Shown here one piece after another: positions 45,669 through 55,396 of a stretch of DNA of 64,000 nucleotides. The first letter of the stretch is position 1. Each line of letters begins with the position of its first letter. A model generated the notes under the pieces. That model had not been told where the DNA came from. It searched no databases and worked only from the letters and a program-made list of their open reading frames with translations. Origin of the DNA: an uncultured Chryseobacterium sp. (GTDB lineage Bacteria; Bacteroidota; Bacteroidia; Flavobacteriales; Weeksellaceae); the NCBI GenBank assembly GCA_913778085.1, contig CAJYXJ010000014.1, positions 124,001 to 188,000 on the forward strand, written 5' to 3'. A program made the position numbers and the translations under genes.

Positions 45669-45889
45669 GCGGTCTTCAGGATCAAGGCTTCTTTGGCTGC
45701 ACTTCGGCAACGCCGCCTAAATCGCTGGTGAATCATTTACATAACCCTGACTGTTTTCCTTTTTTACCGGCTCCAGGCGATAATCCTTCCTACAATCCCG
45801 GTTGCGCCCGTAACCAAAACCATAAGCCTCTTTCAAAAATTTAATTGAACCGAAATAATGATCATTCCGTAAGAAGTTATGCATCTGAG
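45669..45889. other. Intergenic, no gene seen
   Basis: Ends just before the minus-strand Crp/Fnr gene 3. A small plus-strand frame at 45611-45844 spans the palindrome and reads like non-coding sequence. Confidence 0.3.
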
Positions 45890-46486
45890 TTAATAATAGA
45901 TTTTCCGGTTACGGATTTTCAGCAGCTTGCATTCTTCCATCTTTTTCACGGCCCGGATGGTGGTCTCTACACAGAGCCCGGTAAGCGAGGCGAGCTGCTG
46001 CCGGGTATAATCTATTTTAAATGAATACTTGTCCTTGTTATCCTGCGACTCCTTCATCAGGTCCATCATTTCGGTCAGCCGCTCGATGGCGCTCCGGCTG
46101 GACATTTTACGCATATGCACAAACTTGTTATACGTTTTTTCCGATAATGTAGTGCAGAACTCGATGGGAATCTGCGGATGCCGCCCCATCAATTCCTTAA
46201 ATTTTTCCTTGGAAAGCTTCAGTACTGTGCATTCTGTGAGCGCAATGGCATTCACGGGATAAGGCTTTTCCAGAATCAGCATAGATTCCCCGAAGCATGA
46301 ACCGCCAGAAAATATATTCTGAATAAGTTCCTTACCGTCGCCGTTGTAATTGTTGAGTTTTACATACCCTTCAACGATGTGATAATAAAACCTGGGCGCA
46401 TCATCTTCAAAGAAAATATATTGTCCGGAATGAAAACGCTCTTCCCTTGCTCCGATAGAATACAGTAGCTTTAAATCGATAGACAT
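45890..46486 (-). CDS. Crp/Fnr-family regulator, cluster member 3
   Basis: Start MSIDLKLLYSIGAREERFHS (46486) is set by alignment to member 2; a longer frame to 46615 adds 43 residues of non-protein character. The 198-residue protein has FFEDDAPRFYYHIVEGYVKL, GESMLILEKPYPVNAIAL and YTRQQLASLTGLCVETTIRA. It shares the most identity with member 2, facing it across the palindrome at 45641. The genes probably arose by duplication and inversion. Confidence 0.88.
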   Translation of the reverse strand: MSIDLKLLYSIGAREERFHSGQYIFFEDDAPRFYYHIVEGYVKLNNYNGDGKELIQNIFSGGSCFGESMLILEKPYPVNAIALTECTVLKLSKEKFKELMGRHPQIPIEFCTTLSEKTYNKFVHMRKMSSRSAIERLTEMMDLMKESQDNKDKYSFKIDYTRQQLASLTGLCVETTIRAVKKMEECKLLKIRNRKIYY

Positions 46487-46865
46487 AATAATGATTTTGT
46501 GGTGTGTTTTAATCTTACTCCCTGCTTTTAAGCAGAAATCCAATATTTTTAACTGCGTGGTCAAACATTTTACAATAAAAAATTTTAATCTGTCAATCTT
46601 GGTATTGTAATCCAAAACAGGCTGTTGATATTAATAAAAACAACTGTTGACATATTTATTCATCTATTATTAATTGTGATAATACCATTCAAAGATATAT
46701 GTATTGGATATGACACAATATGACACTGATCATAAAATTAGCATTTCGTCATTTTTTGTGGCACATTATTAAATATTAAGTACCACATTTTCAATTATAG
46801 AATAATTATAAACAAATAAAAGTATATATATATACAAATAACAAACTCTTAAAAACACATACGAT
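46487..46865. other. Upstream region of Crp/Fnr gene 3
   Basis: AT-rich with no other gene. Probably contains the promoter, but I find no strong -7 box. Confidence 0.3.
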
Positions 46866-46887
46866 GGGCTTCGGCCCCGCTCAGCCA
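46866..46887. repeat. GGCTTCGG...GCTCAGCC interspersed palindromic repeat
   Basis: GGGCTTCGGCCCCGCTCAGCC has the form of the GGCTGAGCGGNGCCGAAGCC palindromes scattered through many flavobacterial genomes. It stands out as GC-rich in an AT-rich stretch. A GCCCCGC here also pairs with GCGGGGC at 46939-46945. Confidence 0.45.
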
Positions 46888-47449
46888 CAGGAATGTATTT
46901 TTGCATTGAAAAATCTCCAAAGGATTTATAGGGATAGTGCGGGGCTTTGGATGGCCTAACAGTGCGCGTATATATAGTTTAGTTTTAATTAAAATAGCTC
47001 CTTATCTAAGCAGAATATAAGTCCAGACTGACATTAACGGTATGTCACCCTAAGGCTCCCAAGGGATTTTCACAAGGCGTTAGTGGCTTTGAAGCATTCA
47101 GCCACCGGATCGTCGTTCATTAAAACTAGAGAGTATAAAAATCAAATATTTTTAAAAACTTTTACCGTAAAATCCATCTTTTACTTTTCGGTTGAAGCCC
47201 TTTCCGCGATCAGCTATGCGGCGTCGAGGATCTTTTTGAGCTGGAGGCACGGGATAATCATACTCCTCTCCTCTTCATACATTTAATCTGAAAGTGAGAA
47301 ATAGGCTACTGCCCGATAAGAAATCATTTTTTTGATGAAACCTGATAAGCAAAGTATGATATTTCCGTTAGACTTGACTAGCTTTACAAATCTTCCGGAT
47401 GAAAGAAGACCTATCTAATACGGAAACCTGCGAATCATAAAAGATTCAC
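46888..47449. other. Gene-poor region
   Basis: A 67-codon plus-strand frame at 47083-47286 lies in a locally GC-richer patch, but neither strand gives a recognised protein. It may hold the remains of an old gene. Confidence 0.35.
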
Positions 47450-47625
47450 AAAAATAAAAAATAATAGAATAAATAGATACATATTCTGTTTATTTCATAT
47501 AATAAAGCGATATATCCAGCCGGATAGTTTTCCATAGATATATTGAAGCGATATCGATAGTTTTGTTCTTTCGGAACTACAGTCAGCACTGTTTTGAATA
47601 TCGTTTTTTGAGACAATTTCTAATA
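47450..47625 (+). repeat. Dispersed intergenic repeat, copy C
   Basis: Core GAATAAATAGATACATATTC and on to TTTATTTC at 47467-47496, preceded by TTCACAAAAATAAA and followed by ATATCGTTTTTTGAGA at about 47600, in the same order as copy A. Confidence 0.6.
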
Positions 47626-47678
47626 TAATCAAAATTTTGAGTTATAATAAATATTTTTGAAATATAGAACATTAGCCA

Positions 47679-48962
47679 CTAATTATTCAACTTTCTTTCC
47701 TCAAGATTCCTTAGATGGTATGATGCAAATCCTGAAAATGCAACCAAGCCGCTGAGAATCCCGACGCTTACAAACAGTCCGCGTAATCCAAGCCATTCCC
47801 CCAGAGGTTTGGCTACCATCAATCCAACCGGTGCGGCCAATGCCATTATCATATTTAAGAGCGATAATACCCTTCCCTGGATCTGGTTAGGAATAACGGT
47901 CTGCAGCAATGCCGTTAAGGGAGCGTTGGCGAAAATGAAGGTAAAAGAGCTGATCATTCACCAGAAAGCCGCGGTCCAGAAGAGATTGGCAGGCATCAAG
48001 GCAGTAAGGCTGACGGCAAAACAGGACAATCCCAATCCGGTAAGGATCCAGGTCATTTTTCGTTTAGGTGCCATGATCGTTACTAAAATACCTCCGGCCA
48101 CCATTCCTGCGCCGGCAAGCCCTTCCATCAGTCCGACTTCTTCCACGCCGCCCTTGAAATGTTCTTTTACCAAAAGCGGCACAAAGGTGAAAGTCGGCAT
48201 AATGACCAGCACAATGCCGCCCAGCAGCAGGAACAGTCTTTTTAGTCCGGAGTCTTTCCAGACCAAGGCAATGCCTTCGCCGAGTTCGGAGATGATTTCT
48301 CTCAAAAACGGCGCCTTGCTTTTTTCTTTCATGAACTGCGGAATTGTAAAAAAGAACAGCGGTACAATGCCCAGCAGGGCTGTAAAAACATCAATGCTCA
48401 ATGCCCAGCCCAAAGGCATGGCAGTAATAGCAAGGGCTCCAAGCGGGGCACCGGCGACAAGGGTTGCTCCCATCAGGATCTGGTTCAGGCCTGCAGCCCG
48501 CGGAAGAAAATCTTCGGGGACCAGCATGGCGCTACTCGCCTCTACGGCCGGAGACTGAAAAGCCTGCATGGCACCACGGATACCCATCATCAGGTAAATA
48601 TGCCAGAGCTCAACATAATCTGTCAGAAACAGGATAACCAGAAGAGCCACACAGAATGCGCTGATGACATCCACAAGGATCATAATCACTTTCCGGCTGT
48701 AGCGGTCTGCCATCACCCCTCCCACCGGACTTAGCAGTGCCTGCGGAAGAAGGGCCACCGTTCCGGCCACGGCCAGATTACCTACACTCCCGGTGGTATC
48801 GGCAATCCACCACATGAGAACAAACTGAGTGAGCGCAGAACCAATGATGGAAAGGGCCTGTCCAGAGAAAATAAACCAGTAGCGTTTCTGCCAGTTGGTT
48901 CCGGGCAATATCGTTTCAGTAAGCGGTCTTTCTTCAGGCAGCTTATCAGGTTTTGATTTCAT
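47679..48962 (-). pseudogene. MFS transporter interrupted by an in-frame TGA
   Basis: A major-facilitator protein starts at 48962 (MKSKPDKLPEERPLTETILP, then WFIFSGQALSIIGSALTQF). It has the MFS loop DRYSRKV near residue 85. The first part ends at a TGA at 47958-47960 right after TAAFW. The same frame continues without a gap (MISSFTFIFANAPLTALLQT, then PNQIQGRVLSLLNMIMALA, the second-half signature) to a stop at 47679. With Trp at the TGA the protein would be a full-length 427-residue, 12-helix exporter of the MDR/enterobactin-exporter kind. Either a recent nonsense mutation or a sequencing error. It ends the RND operon. Confidence 0.85.
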
Positions 48963-48988
48963 AAGATTTATCGTTTATAGTACGCTGG

Positions 48989-49744
48989 TTACCGGTCCAG
49001 CCACAATTTAAACTGAGGAATTTTGATCCGGCTTACCATCACTTGCGCCTGATGATCCCTTTTCAGAACGATTTTCAATTTATCATTGAAATATTTATTG
49101 ATGGTGTCGATACTCCCTATATGAAGGATATATTGGCGGTTTACCCGGAAAAAGAACTGCGGATCCAGCTGCTCTTCCAGCTCCTCCAATGTATACGGAA
49201 CGGAAATGGAAGTTCCGTCCAAGAGGTGGAAATAAATGTTTTTATTTTCAAGACAGATGTAATCAATCTCTTCCACCGGAATTACTTTATAGGTTTCCCG
49301 GTAATGCAGCAGGAAACGGCTTTTATAAGTTTTCTCCCGGGTACGGAACATTTCCATGATGGCACTGATCTCATCTCCGGAAATTTTCGGCTGTACCCGT
49401 TTTACCTTTTCCAGTGCCTCTTTCAATTCCTCCTTTTCGATAGGTTTGAGCAGATAGGCAGCACCGTAGACCTTAAAGGCCTGTAATGCATACTCATCGT
49501 AAGCCGTTGTAAAAATAACGGGTGAATTGACTTTTACCCGGTTAAAAATTTCAAAAGACAGTCCGTCCGCCAGCCGGATATCCATAAAAATGACATCGGG
49601 TTTAGGATTCGCTTCCAACCACTCTACGCTTTCCTGTACGGTAGGCAGTATGTCCAGCAGGAGGGCTTCAGGATCCGTTTTCCCTACCAGGCTTTTCAGC
49701 AGTGCTGCGTTATGGGCTTCGTCTTCTATGATCAGGTAATTCAT
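48989..49744 (-). CDS. LytTR-family response regulator
   Basis: The 251-residue protein has an N-terminal receiver (NYLIIEDEAHNAALLKSL, phosphoacceptor Asp55 in VIFMDIRLADG, Lys in YLLKPIEKEE) and a C-terminal LytTR DNA-binding domain (about 145-251, with LHYRETYKVIPVEEIDYICL and FFRVNRQYILHI). It should bind DNA when phosphorylated by the LytS-type kinase encoded just upstream (11 bp gap). Both lie inside the efflux operon, so they probably control it. Confidence 0.92.
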   Translation of the reverse strand: MNYLIIEDEAHNAALLKSLVGKTDPEALLLDILPTVQESVEWLEANPKPDVIFMDIRLADGLSFEIFNRVKVNSPVIFTTAYDEYALQAFKVYGAAYLLKPIEKEELKEALEKVKRVQPKISGDEISAIMEMFRTREKTYKSRFLLHYRETYKVIPVEEIDYICLENKNIYFHLLDGTSISVPYTLEELEEQLDPQFFFRVNRQYILHIGSIDTINKYFNDKLKIVLKRDHQAQVMVSRIKIPQFKLWLDR

Positions 49745-49755
49745 TGTTCCGTTTT

Positions 49756-50859
49756 TTAAATGTTCAAAAGCGGCAGCAGCACTTCAAAAGAACTCCGGGT
49801 TTCTGTAATTTCCGGCAGCTTACCTTCCAGCAGCTGGTACCGCTCTTTGATATTCTTCAGACCCATACCGGTACTTTTATAATCGATATTGATGCGTTGA
49901 AGATTATTTTTCACGATAATCTTACCGTTATTATCACTTTCGATCGATAAATACAAAGGTTTTTTCAGAGTAGACATATTGTGTTTAATAGCGTTTTCCA
50001 GCAGCAGCTGCAACGTAACAGGCGGAATACCTTTCCTTCTGTCTGCTTCCGACACATCAACAGTCAGATGAATGGTTTCACCGTGCCGGATTTTAATGAG
50101 GTGGAAATAAGTTTCCACGAATTTCAGTTCTGCATCCAGTGAGACAATGTCTTTTTTACCGGTAGTGAGGATATACCTGTAAACTTTTGAAAGGCTGGAC
50201 AAAAACTCCTGTGCAGCTTCTTTATTGATCTCGATGAGCTGGGTCAGGATGCTGAAGTTGTTGAACAGGAAATGAGGATCCAACTGCAGCTTTAAGACCT
50301 CCAGTTCGGCCTGCAGGGCATTTTCCCTGAGCTGGTGCGACAGGATTTCCAGCTTATTGGTTTCGGTAACCTCCGATTTCCATTTTTCGAAAAAGAAAAA
50401 GGAATTGTAGAAACTGTTGACAAAAGCAGCGACTACGATATTCACCACCAGGTAATTCCGGACGTCTGTTTCCATTTCTCCGCCTCCGCCTGCAGATTCC
50501 GGCCAAAGCTGCTCGTAAAATACATTTTCCAGGTACAGCAGCAGGAACATGCAGGCGATGACCACACCGGTTGTCAGGATAAAATGGGCCAGGATATTAT
50601 CTTTCAGGCTGCTTTTGCTATTGACCCATCCGGACAGTACCCGGATGATCCCAAAAATGGCAGCATACATGGCAATCCCTCCGGTGATGGTGATCCAGAT
50701 TTCTGTCCACCGTGCCTGGGTATAGAAATTCCACCATCTGCTTTGCGGATTCAACAGGTACTGGATCAGATTTGCCAATGCCATTGAAACCGGCACTCCG
50801 CTCCACTGAAAAATGATTTTCCACATCGATCCTGACTGGTTTTTCAAATTGCTGCCCAT
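49756..50859 (-). CDS. LytS/YpdA-type sensor histidine kinase
   Basis: The 367-residue protein has four membrane helices in the first 160 residues (for example WITITGGIAMYAAIFGIIRV and AHFILTTGVVIACMFLLLYL), a His-kinase box with QLDPHFLFNNFSILTQLIEI near residue 195 and an HATPase domain with LLLENAIKHNM and GMGLKNIKERYQLL. This is the His_kinase type paired with LytTR regulators. Its gene starts the base after the stop of the outer-membrane-factor gene. Confidence 0.92.
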   Translation of the reverse strand: MGSNLKNQSGSMWKIIFQWSGVPVSMALANLIQYLLNPQSRWWNFYTQARWTEIWITITGGIAMYAAIFGIIRVLSGWVNSKSSLKDNILAHFILTTGVVIACMFLLLYLENVFYEQLWPESAGGGGEMETDVRNYLVVNIVVAAFVNSFYNSFFFFEKWKSEVTETNKLEILSHQLRENALQAELEVLKLQLDPHFLFNNFSILTQLIEINKEAAQEFLSSLSKVYRYILTTGKKDIVSLDAELKFVETYFHLIKIRHGETIHLTVDVSEADRRKGIPPVTLQLLLENAIKHNMSTLKKPLYLSIESDNNGKIIVKNNLQRINIDYKSTGMGLKNIKERYQLLEGKLPEITETRSSFEVLLPLLNI

Positions 50860-52254
50860 CTAATTTCCGCCTAAAGATTTATACAAAGCAAGATAAGTAT
50901 TTATTTCCTTCTGCCGGGCAGCCGTGTAGGCCAGTTCCGCCTGGAAAGCACTTTGCTGCACCGTCAATACCTCCAGGTAATTCGCTTCGCCATATTTATA
51001 CAGCAGCTGTGCATCGGAAATGGCTTTATCCATTGCTTTTTTTCGGTTGTTCACTTCATCCAGCTGTTCTTTTACCCGAATGATGTTGCTCATGGCGGTA
51101 CTCACTTCTTCTACGGCTGTCAACACCGATTTCCGGAACGTATGTACCGCTGCTTCCCGCTGATGAACCGCCTGTTCGTAACCCGAACGGATGCTTCTCC
51201 GGTTGAAGACCGGCTGTGTGAGCCCGGCCGCAGCAGTCCCGAATAGGGATCCCGGAATGGAAAACCAGTTGGCCAGGTTGGTGGCATTGGAACCGCCCTG
51301 CGCCGTAATCTTCAGGCTCGGATAAAATTCAGTCCTGGCGATGCCTACCTTTGCGGAAGCGGCCTGCAGCAGTAATTCCTGCTGTTTTACATCGGGGCGG
51401 TTAGCCAGGAGGCCAGCAGGAATACCGGTTTCAAGTTTTTCGGTAAATGCATGATTATTAAATTGCCCTGACCGTTTTACTGCATCGGGATAATTCCCAG
51501 CGAGCGTCTGCAAGGCATTTTCCTGGACCTTGATGCTGCTTCTGATCTCCGGGATCAGGGCGCGGGTTTCTGCCAGTTGGGCTTCGGCCTGTTTAATGGC
51601 CAATGTCGTTACATCCCCTACTGAGTACTGGATTTTCAGCATCGTAACGGTTTCCTGCATACTTTTTTCCACCTGCTGCGTGATGCTGAGCTGCTCATCG
51701 AGGCTTAGCAAATTATAATAGGCTTGGGCCGTCTGTGCCACCAGCTGTACCCGCAATGCCCTCCTGTTTTCAGCCCTGCTGAGATAATTCGCGAGCGATT
51801 CTTCCCGCTGCTTTTTCAGCTTGCCCCAGAAATCAACATCCCAGGAAACCACCGGTGCGAAATTATACTCCTGGAAGATTACGCCGCCACCGAAGGAAGC
51901 CTGCATGCTGTTTTTAGACAGGCGCTGTATTCCCGTATTCACCTGCAGGCCGATATCGGGAAGGTAATTCAGCTTTACACTTTTCAGCTGGGCTTCCAAG
52001 GCCAGGATTTCCTCTGAAGCAATCAACAGATCCGGATTTTTAGCCATTACCTGATCCAGCAGGGTAAGCAGTTCCGGGTCTTTGAAAAAGTCACGGTACG
52101 CAGGAACTTCAGCTGTTTTTATACTGTCCGAAGTCTCATTGAATGATGCCGGAAGATTAAGCTCCGGCCTCTGATAATCCCGGGTCACTTTGCAGGACTG
52201 TAATACTCCGAAAAAAATAACGGTTACTAAGCTATATTGGGTGAGTCGTTTCAT
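50860..52254 (-). CDS. RND efflux outer-membrane factor (NodT/TolC-like lipoprotein)
   Basis: The 464-residue protein has a lipoprotein signal (VIFFGVLQSC) and the alternating long-helix architecture of OEP/TolC-family channels, with two repeat halves (DPELLTLLDQVMAKNPDLLI and AQAYYNLLSLDEQLS, then NRPDVKQQELLLQAASAKVG and LPQ-like GSLFGTAAAGLTQPVF). It forms the trimeric channel across the outer membrane for the RND pump whose gene overlaps its start by 23 bp. Confidence 0.92.
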   Translation of the reverse strand: MKRLTQYSLVTVIFFGVLQSCKVTRDYQRPELNLPASFNETSDSIKTAEVPAYRDFFKDPELLTLLDQVMAKNPDLLIASEEILALEAQLKSVKLNYLPDIGLQVNTGIQRLSKNSMQASFGGGVIFQEYNFAPVVSWDVDFWGKLKKQREESLANYLSRAENRRALRVQLVAQTAQAYYNLLSLDEQLSITQQVEKSMQETVTMLKIQYSVGDVTTLAIKQAEAQLAETRALIPEIRSSIKVQENALQTLAGNYPDAVKRSGQFNNHAFTEKLETGIPAGLLANRPDVKQQELLLQAASAKVGIARTEFYPSLKITAQGGSNATNLANWFSIPGSLFGTAAAGLTQPVFNRRSIRSGYEQAVHQREAAVHTFRKSVLTAVEEVSTAMSNIIRVKEQLDEVNNRKKAMDKAISDAQLLYKYGEANYLEVLTVQQSAFQAELAYTAARQKEINTYLALYKSLGGN

Positions 52255-55200
52255 CTTTCTGATTTTTATTGATTGATACCTTATTCTGCAGCCACTGGAA
52301 TACCATATACAGCACCGGGATAATCATTACGCCCAGGATCACGCCGCTCAACATTCCTCCGGCAGCACTGATGCTGATGGACTTGTTCCCCATCGCCGTT
52401 CCGCCTTTGGCAAACATCAGCGGGATCAGCCCGGCGATAAAGGCAAAGGAAGTCATCAGGATCGGGCGCAGGCGCATTTTTGCTCCCGCAATCCCTGCTT
52501 CAAATACAGACAGGCCTGCTCTGTGCTGCTGAACGGCAAATTCCACGATCAGGATGGCATTTTTAGCTAAAAGTCCCACGAGCATAATGAGCGCGATCTG
52601 GACATAAATATTGTTATCGATACCGGCAAATCCCGTAGCGGTAAAAACGCCTAAAATTCCTGTCGGCAATGACAGCATCACCGCCAACGGCAGCAGGTAA
52701 CTTTCATACTGCGCGGCAAGCAGGAAGTAGACAAACAGTATACTCAGTCCGAAAATAAAGATCATCTTCGAACCGGAATTCCGTTCCTGTAAACTCAGAC
52801 CTCCATATTCATAGCTGTAGCCTTTCGGAAGTTCTTTTTGGAGCACTTTATCAATCACACTCATCACCTTTCCGGTACTTGCTCCTCCGGCAGCATTCGT
52901 ATTCACCGAGATGCTGTTGTAGAGATTATACCGGCTGATTACCTGCGGGCCGTAGACTTTTTTCAGGCTGACCAGCGTAGCTATCGGAACCATTTTATTG
53001 TCACGGTTACGGATCATTATATTGTCCAGCGACGCTTCGTTTTTCCTGAACTCTGCCTCAGAACGTACATTCACGCGGTATAATCTCCCGAACCGTATAA
53101 AATCAGTGGTCTGGGAACCGGTAAGGTACAGCTGCATCACATCCATAATTTCTTTTGGCGTAAGCCCCAGCTGCTGGGCTTTGTCTTCATCCAGTACCAC
53201 TTCATACTGCGGATAATCACTCCGGAAACTGGTAAATGCAGTCCCGATCTCCTGCCTTTTGCTTAACGCATCAATTACTTTTTTGCTGACCTTTTCGAAA
53301 TTGGCAATGCTTCCCGAAGCCCGGTCCTGAAGCACAAACTCCACCCCGCCGGCATTTCCGAATCCCTCCACTGCCGGGTTCCTGAAAATCATAAATTCCC
53401 CTCTAATTTTACCTTTCACGGCAGACTGTATTTTTTCCATTACCTTATTCATATCCGATACTGCTCCCCTGTCTTTTGGATTTTTCAAAGTAATGAATCC
53501 CATTGCGGAATTGGGTGAAGCCGCTGAGCTGAAAAGATTAAAGCCTGAAACCGTACTGATGCTTTTCACTTCAGGCATGCTGCGGACAATCCTGGTAGCT
53601 TTTTCCATTTCCTTTGTAATGTACTGAAGGTTGGCACCGGCCTGAAGGTTGACGACAAAAGTCAGGTTGTTATCATCTTCTTCCGGTATAAAACCTTTTT
53701 GGGCATTGCTCATCAGGAAGAAGGCACCGAAAGCAATGAGGGCCAGAGCACCCAAAGCAATAATTTTCCTTTTACCCAGAAACCGGATCGCTCCTACATA
53801 TTTATCCGTCAGCCGTTCGAAGCTCGCATTAAAAGCCCCCGCAAACCTTTGGGTAAACTTTTGAGGCTGGCTTTCATGATGCGGATGCTTATTCTTCAGC
53901 AATAAAGCACACAAAGCCGGACTTAAAGTCAGGGCATTAACAGCCGAGATCAGAATGGCAATGGCCAGCGTGTAGGAAAACTGCTTGTAAAAAACGCCGG
54001 CCGGACCTTCCATAAATCCTACGGGAAGAAATACGGCCGACATCACCAGGGTAATCGAAATAATGGCCCCGCTGATCTCGCTCATGGCTGAAGCGGTAGC
54101 AGCCCTTGCATTTTCACCCGTTTCTTCCATTTTCGCGTGGATGGCTTCCACTACCACAATGGCATCATCCACCACAATTCCGATAGCCAGCACCAACGCA
54201 AACAGGGTCAGCACATTCACCGAAAAGCCTATGAGGTACATGAAGAAAAAAGTACCGATGATGGACACGGGAACGGCAATAGCGGGAATGATAGTCGACC
54301 GGAAATCCTGCAAGAAAACCAGCACGACGATAAATACCAGGATAAAGGCCTCGATCAGGGTGGATTTCATCTGTGAGATGGACGCATCCAGACGGTCTTT
54401 CGTGTTCTGGATGATCTCGAACTTAATGCCGTCCGGCACCTGCGACTGAAACTTTTTCAATGATTCCTGTACTTTGATGGCGATCTCATTGGCGTTGGAA
54501 CCGCTGGCCTGGATCACGGAAAAGACCACTGAAGGTTTCCCGTCGGTAAAGGTATCGCTGGAATAATTCGACAGCCCGAATTCAATCCTGGCTACATCCG
54601 TCAGCCGCAATACGGAGCCGTCTGTTTTGGAGCGGAGGATGATCTTTTCAAATTCTTCAGGTTTGTTCAGTTTTCCTTTATACCGCAAGACGTACTGCAG
54701 CTGTGCATCCGATTCTTCTCCGAGGCTTCCCGGCGAAGATTCAAAGCTGTAATTCTGGATAGCCGTTTCCACATCGGAAGGCACCAGACCATACGCAGCC
54801 AGTTTCGAGGGATTGATCCAGACGCGGACGGAATAGTCTTTGGCGCCGAATAAGCTTACATTTCCCACTCCGGGAATCCTTTTCAGTTCGGGAACCAGGT
54901 TGATGTTGGCATAATTCTGAAGAAAGGCCTCGTCATACAGCTCCGGTTTTTCACTGTTGATATTCACGACCATCAGGTTGCTGGTCTGCTGTTTGGTTGT
55001 GGTAAGCCCCAGACGGATGACTTCCGCCGGCAGCTGGGCATTCACCTGGGCGACGCGGTTCTGTACATTAACGGCCGCCTGGTCAGGGTCCACCCCCTGC
55101 TTAAAGATGACGGTAACGGAAAAACTGCCGTCGTTGGAAGCCGTGGACGTCATGTACTGCATATTTTCCACCCCATTGATGGCCTGCTCCAGCGGCGTAA

Positions 55201-55384
55201 CTACCGATCGGATCACACTTTCCGCATTGGCACCGGGATAAACACCGGAAACAAAGACGGTAGGCGGGGCAATTTCAGGAAACTGCGTCATCGGGATGCG
55301 CTGCAGGCCTACAATGCCCAGCAGCACCAGTATAATGGAGATCACCGTAGAGAGTACTGGTCTTCTGATAATTTTATTGAACAT
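52232..55384 (-). CDS. RND multidrug efflux pump, HAE1/AcrB-like
   Basis: The 1050-residue inner-membrane protein has 12 predicted helices and the two large periplasmic loops of HAE1 pumps. It starts MFNKIIRRPVLSTVISIIL, has the paired proton-relay Asp residues in GIVVDDAIVVVEAI of helix 4 and the matching Lys in GLLAKNAILIVEFA of helix 10, and the conserved PLPTGI-like loop. It uses proton flow to export drugs, detergents or other amphiphiles together with the adapter and outer-membrane genes beside it. Length is normal for the family. Confidence 0.95.
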   Translation of the reverse strand: MFNKIIRRPVLSTVISIILVLLGIVGLQRIPMTQFPEIAPPTVFVSGVYPGANAESVIRSVVTPLEQAINGVENMQYMTSTASNDGSFSVTVIFKQGVDPDQAAVNVQNRVAQVNAQLPAEVIRLGLTTTKQQTSNLMVVNINSEKPELYDEAFLQNYANINLVPELKRIPGVGNVSLFGAKDYSVRVWINPSKLAAYGLVPSDVETAIQNYSFESSPGSLGEESDAQLQYVLRYKGKLNKPEEFEKIILRSKTDGSVLRLTDVARIEFGLSNYSSDTFTDGKPSVVFSVIQASGSNANEIAIKVQESLKKFQSQVPDGIKFEIIQNTKDRLDASISQMKSTLIEAFILVFIVVLVFLQDFRSTIIPAIAVPVSIIGTFFFMYLIGFSVNVLTLFALVLAIGIVVDDAIVVVEAIHAKMEETGENARAATASAMSEISGAIISITLVMSAVFLPVGFMEGPAGVFYKQFSYTLAIAILISAVNALTLSPALCALLLKNKHPHHESQPQKFTQRFAGAFNASFERLTDKYVGAIRFLGKRKIIALGALALIAFGAFFLMSNAQKGFIPEEDDNNLTFVVNLQAGANLQYITKEMEKATRIVRSMPEVKSISTVSGFNLFSSAASPNSAMGFITLKNPKDRGAVSDMNKVMEKIQSAVKGKIRGEFMIFRNPAVEGFGNAGGVEFVLQDRASGSIANFEKVSKKVIDALSKRQEIGTAFTSFRSDYPQYEVVLDEDKAQQLGLTPKEIMDVMQLYLTGSQTTDFIRFGRLYRVNVRSEAEFRKNEASLDNIMIRNRDNKMVPIATLVSLKKVYGPQVISRYNLYNSISVNTNAAGGASTGKVMSVIDKVLQKELPKGYSYEYGGLSLQERNSGSKMIFIFGLSILFVYFLLAAQYESYLLPLAVMLSLPTGILGVFTATGFAGIDNNIYVQIALIMLVGLLAKNAILIVEFAVQQHRAGLSVFEAGIAGAKMRLRPILMTSFAFIAGLIPLMFAKGGTAMGNKSISISAAGGMLSGVILGVMIIPVLYMVFQWLQNKVSINKNQKDETTHPI

Positions 55385-55396
55385 ATCCGGAAGGTT

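Noticed and set aside
45611-45844. 77-codon plus-strand frame over the palindrome
   Set aside because: Product has no protein-like pattern and is encoded partly by the palindrome itself.
43677-46486. Oxygen-sensing FNR function for the Crp/Fnr cluster
   Set aside because: The N-terminal cysteine set needed for the 4Fe-4S cluster is missing in all members.
47083-47286. 67-codon plus-strand frame in a GC-richer patch
   Set aside because: Neither strand gives a known motif; kept only as a note in the intergenic entry.
47809-48558. 249-codon plus-strand frame opposite the MFS transporter
   Set aside because: It is the antisense of a clear MFS coding sequence, with a Pro/Ser/Lys-biased product typical of a shadow frame.
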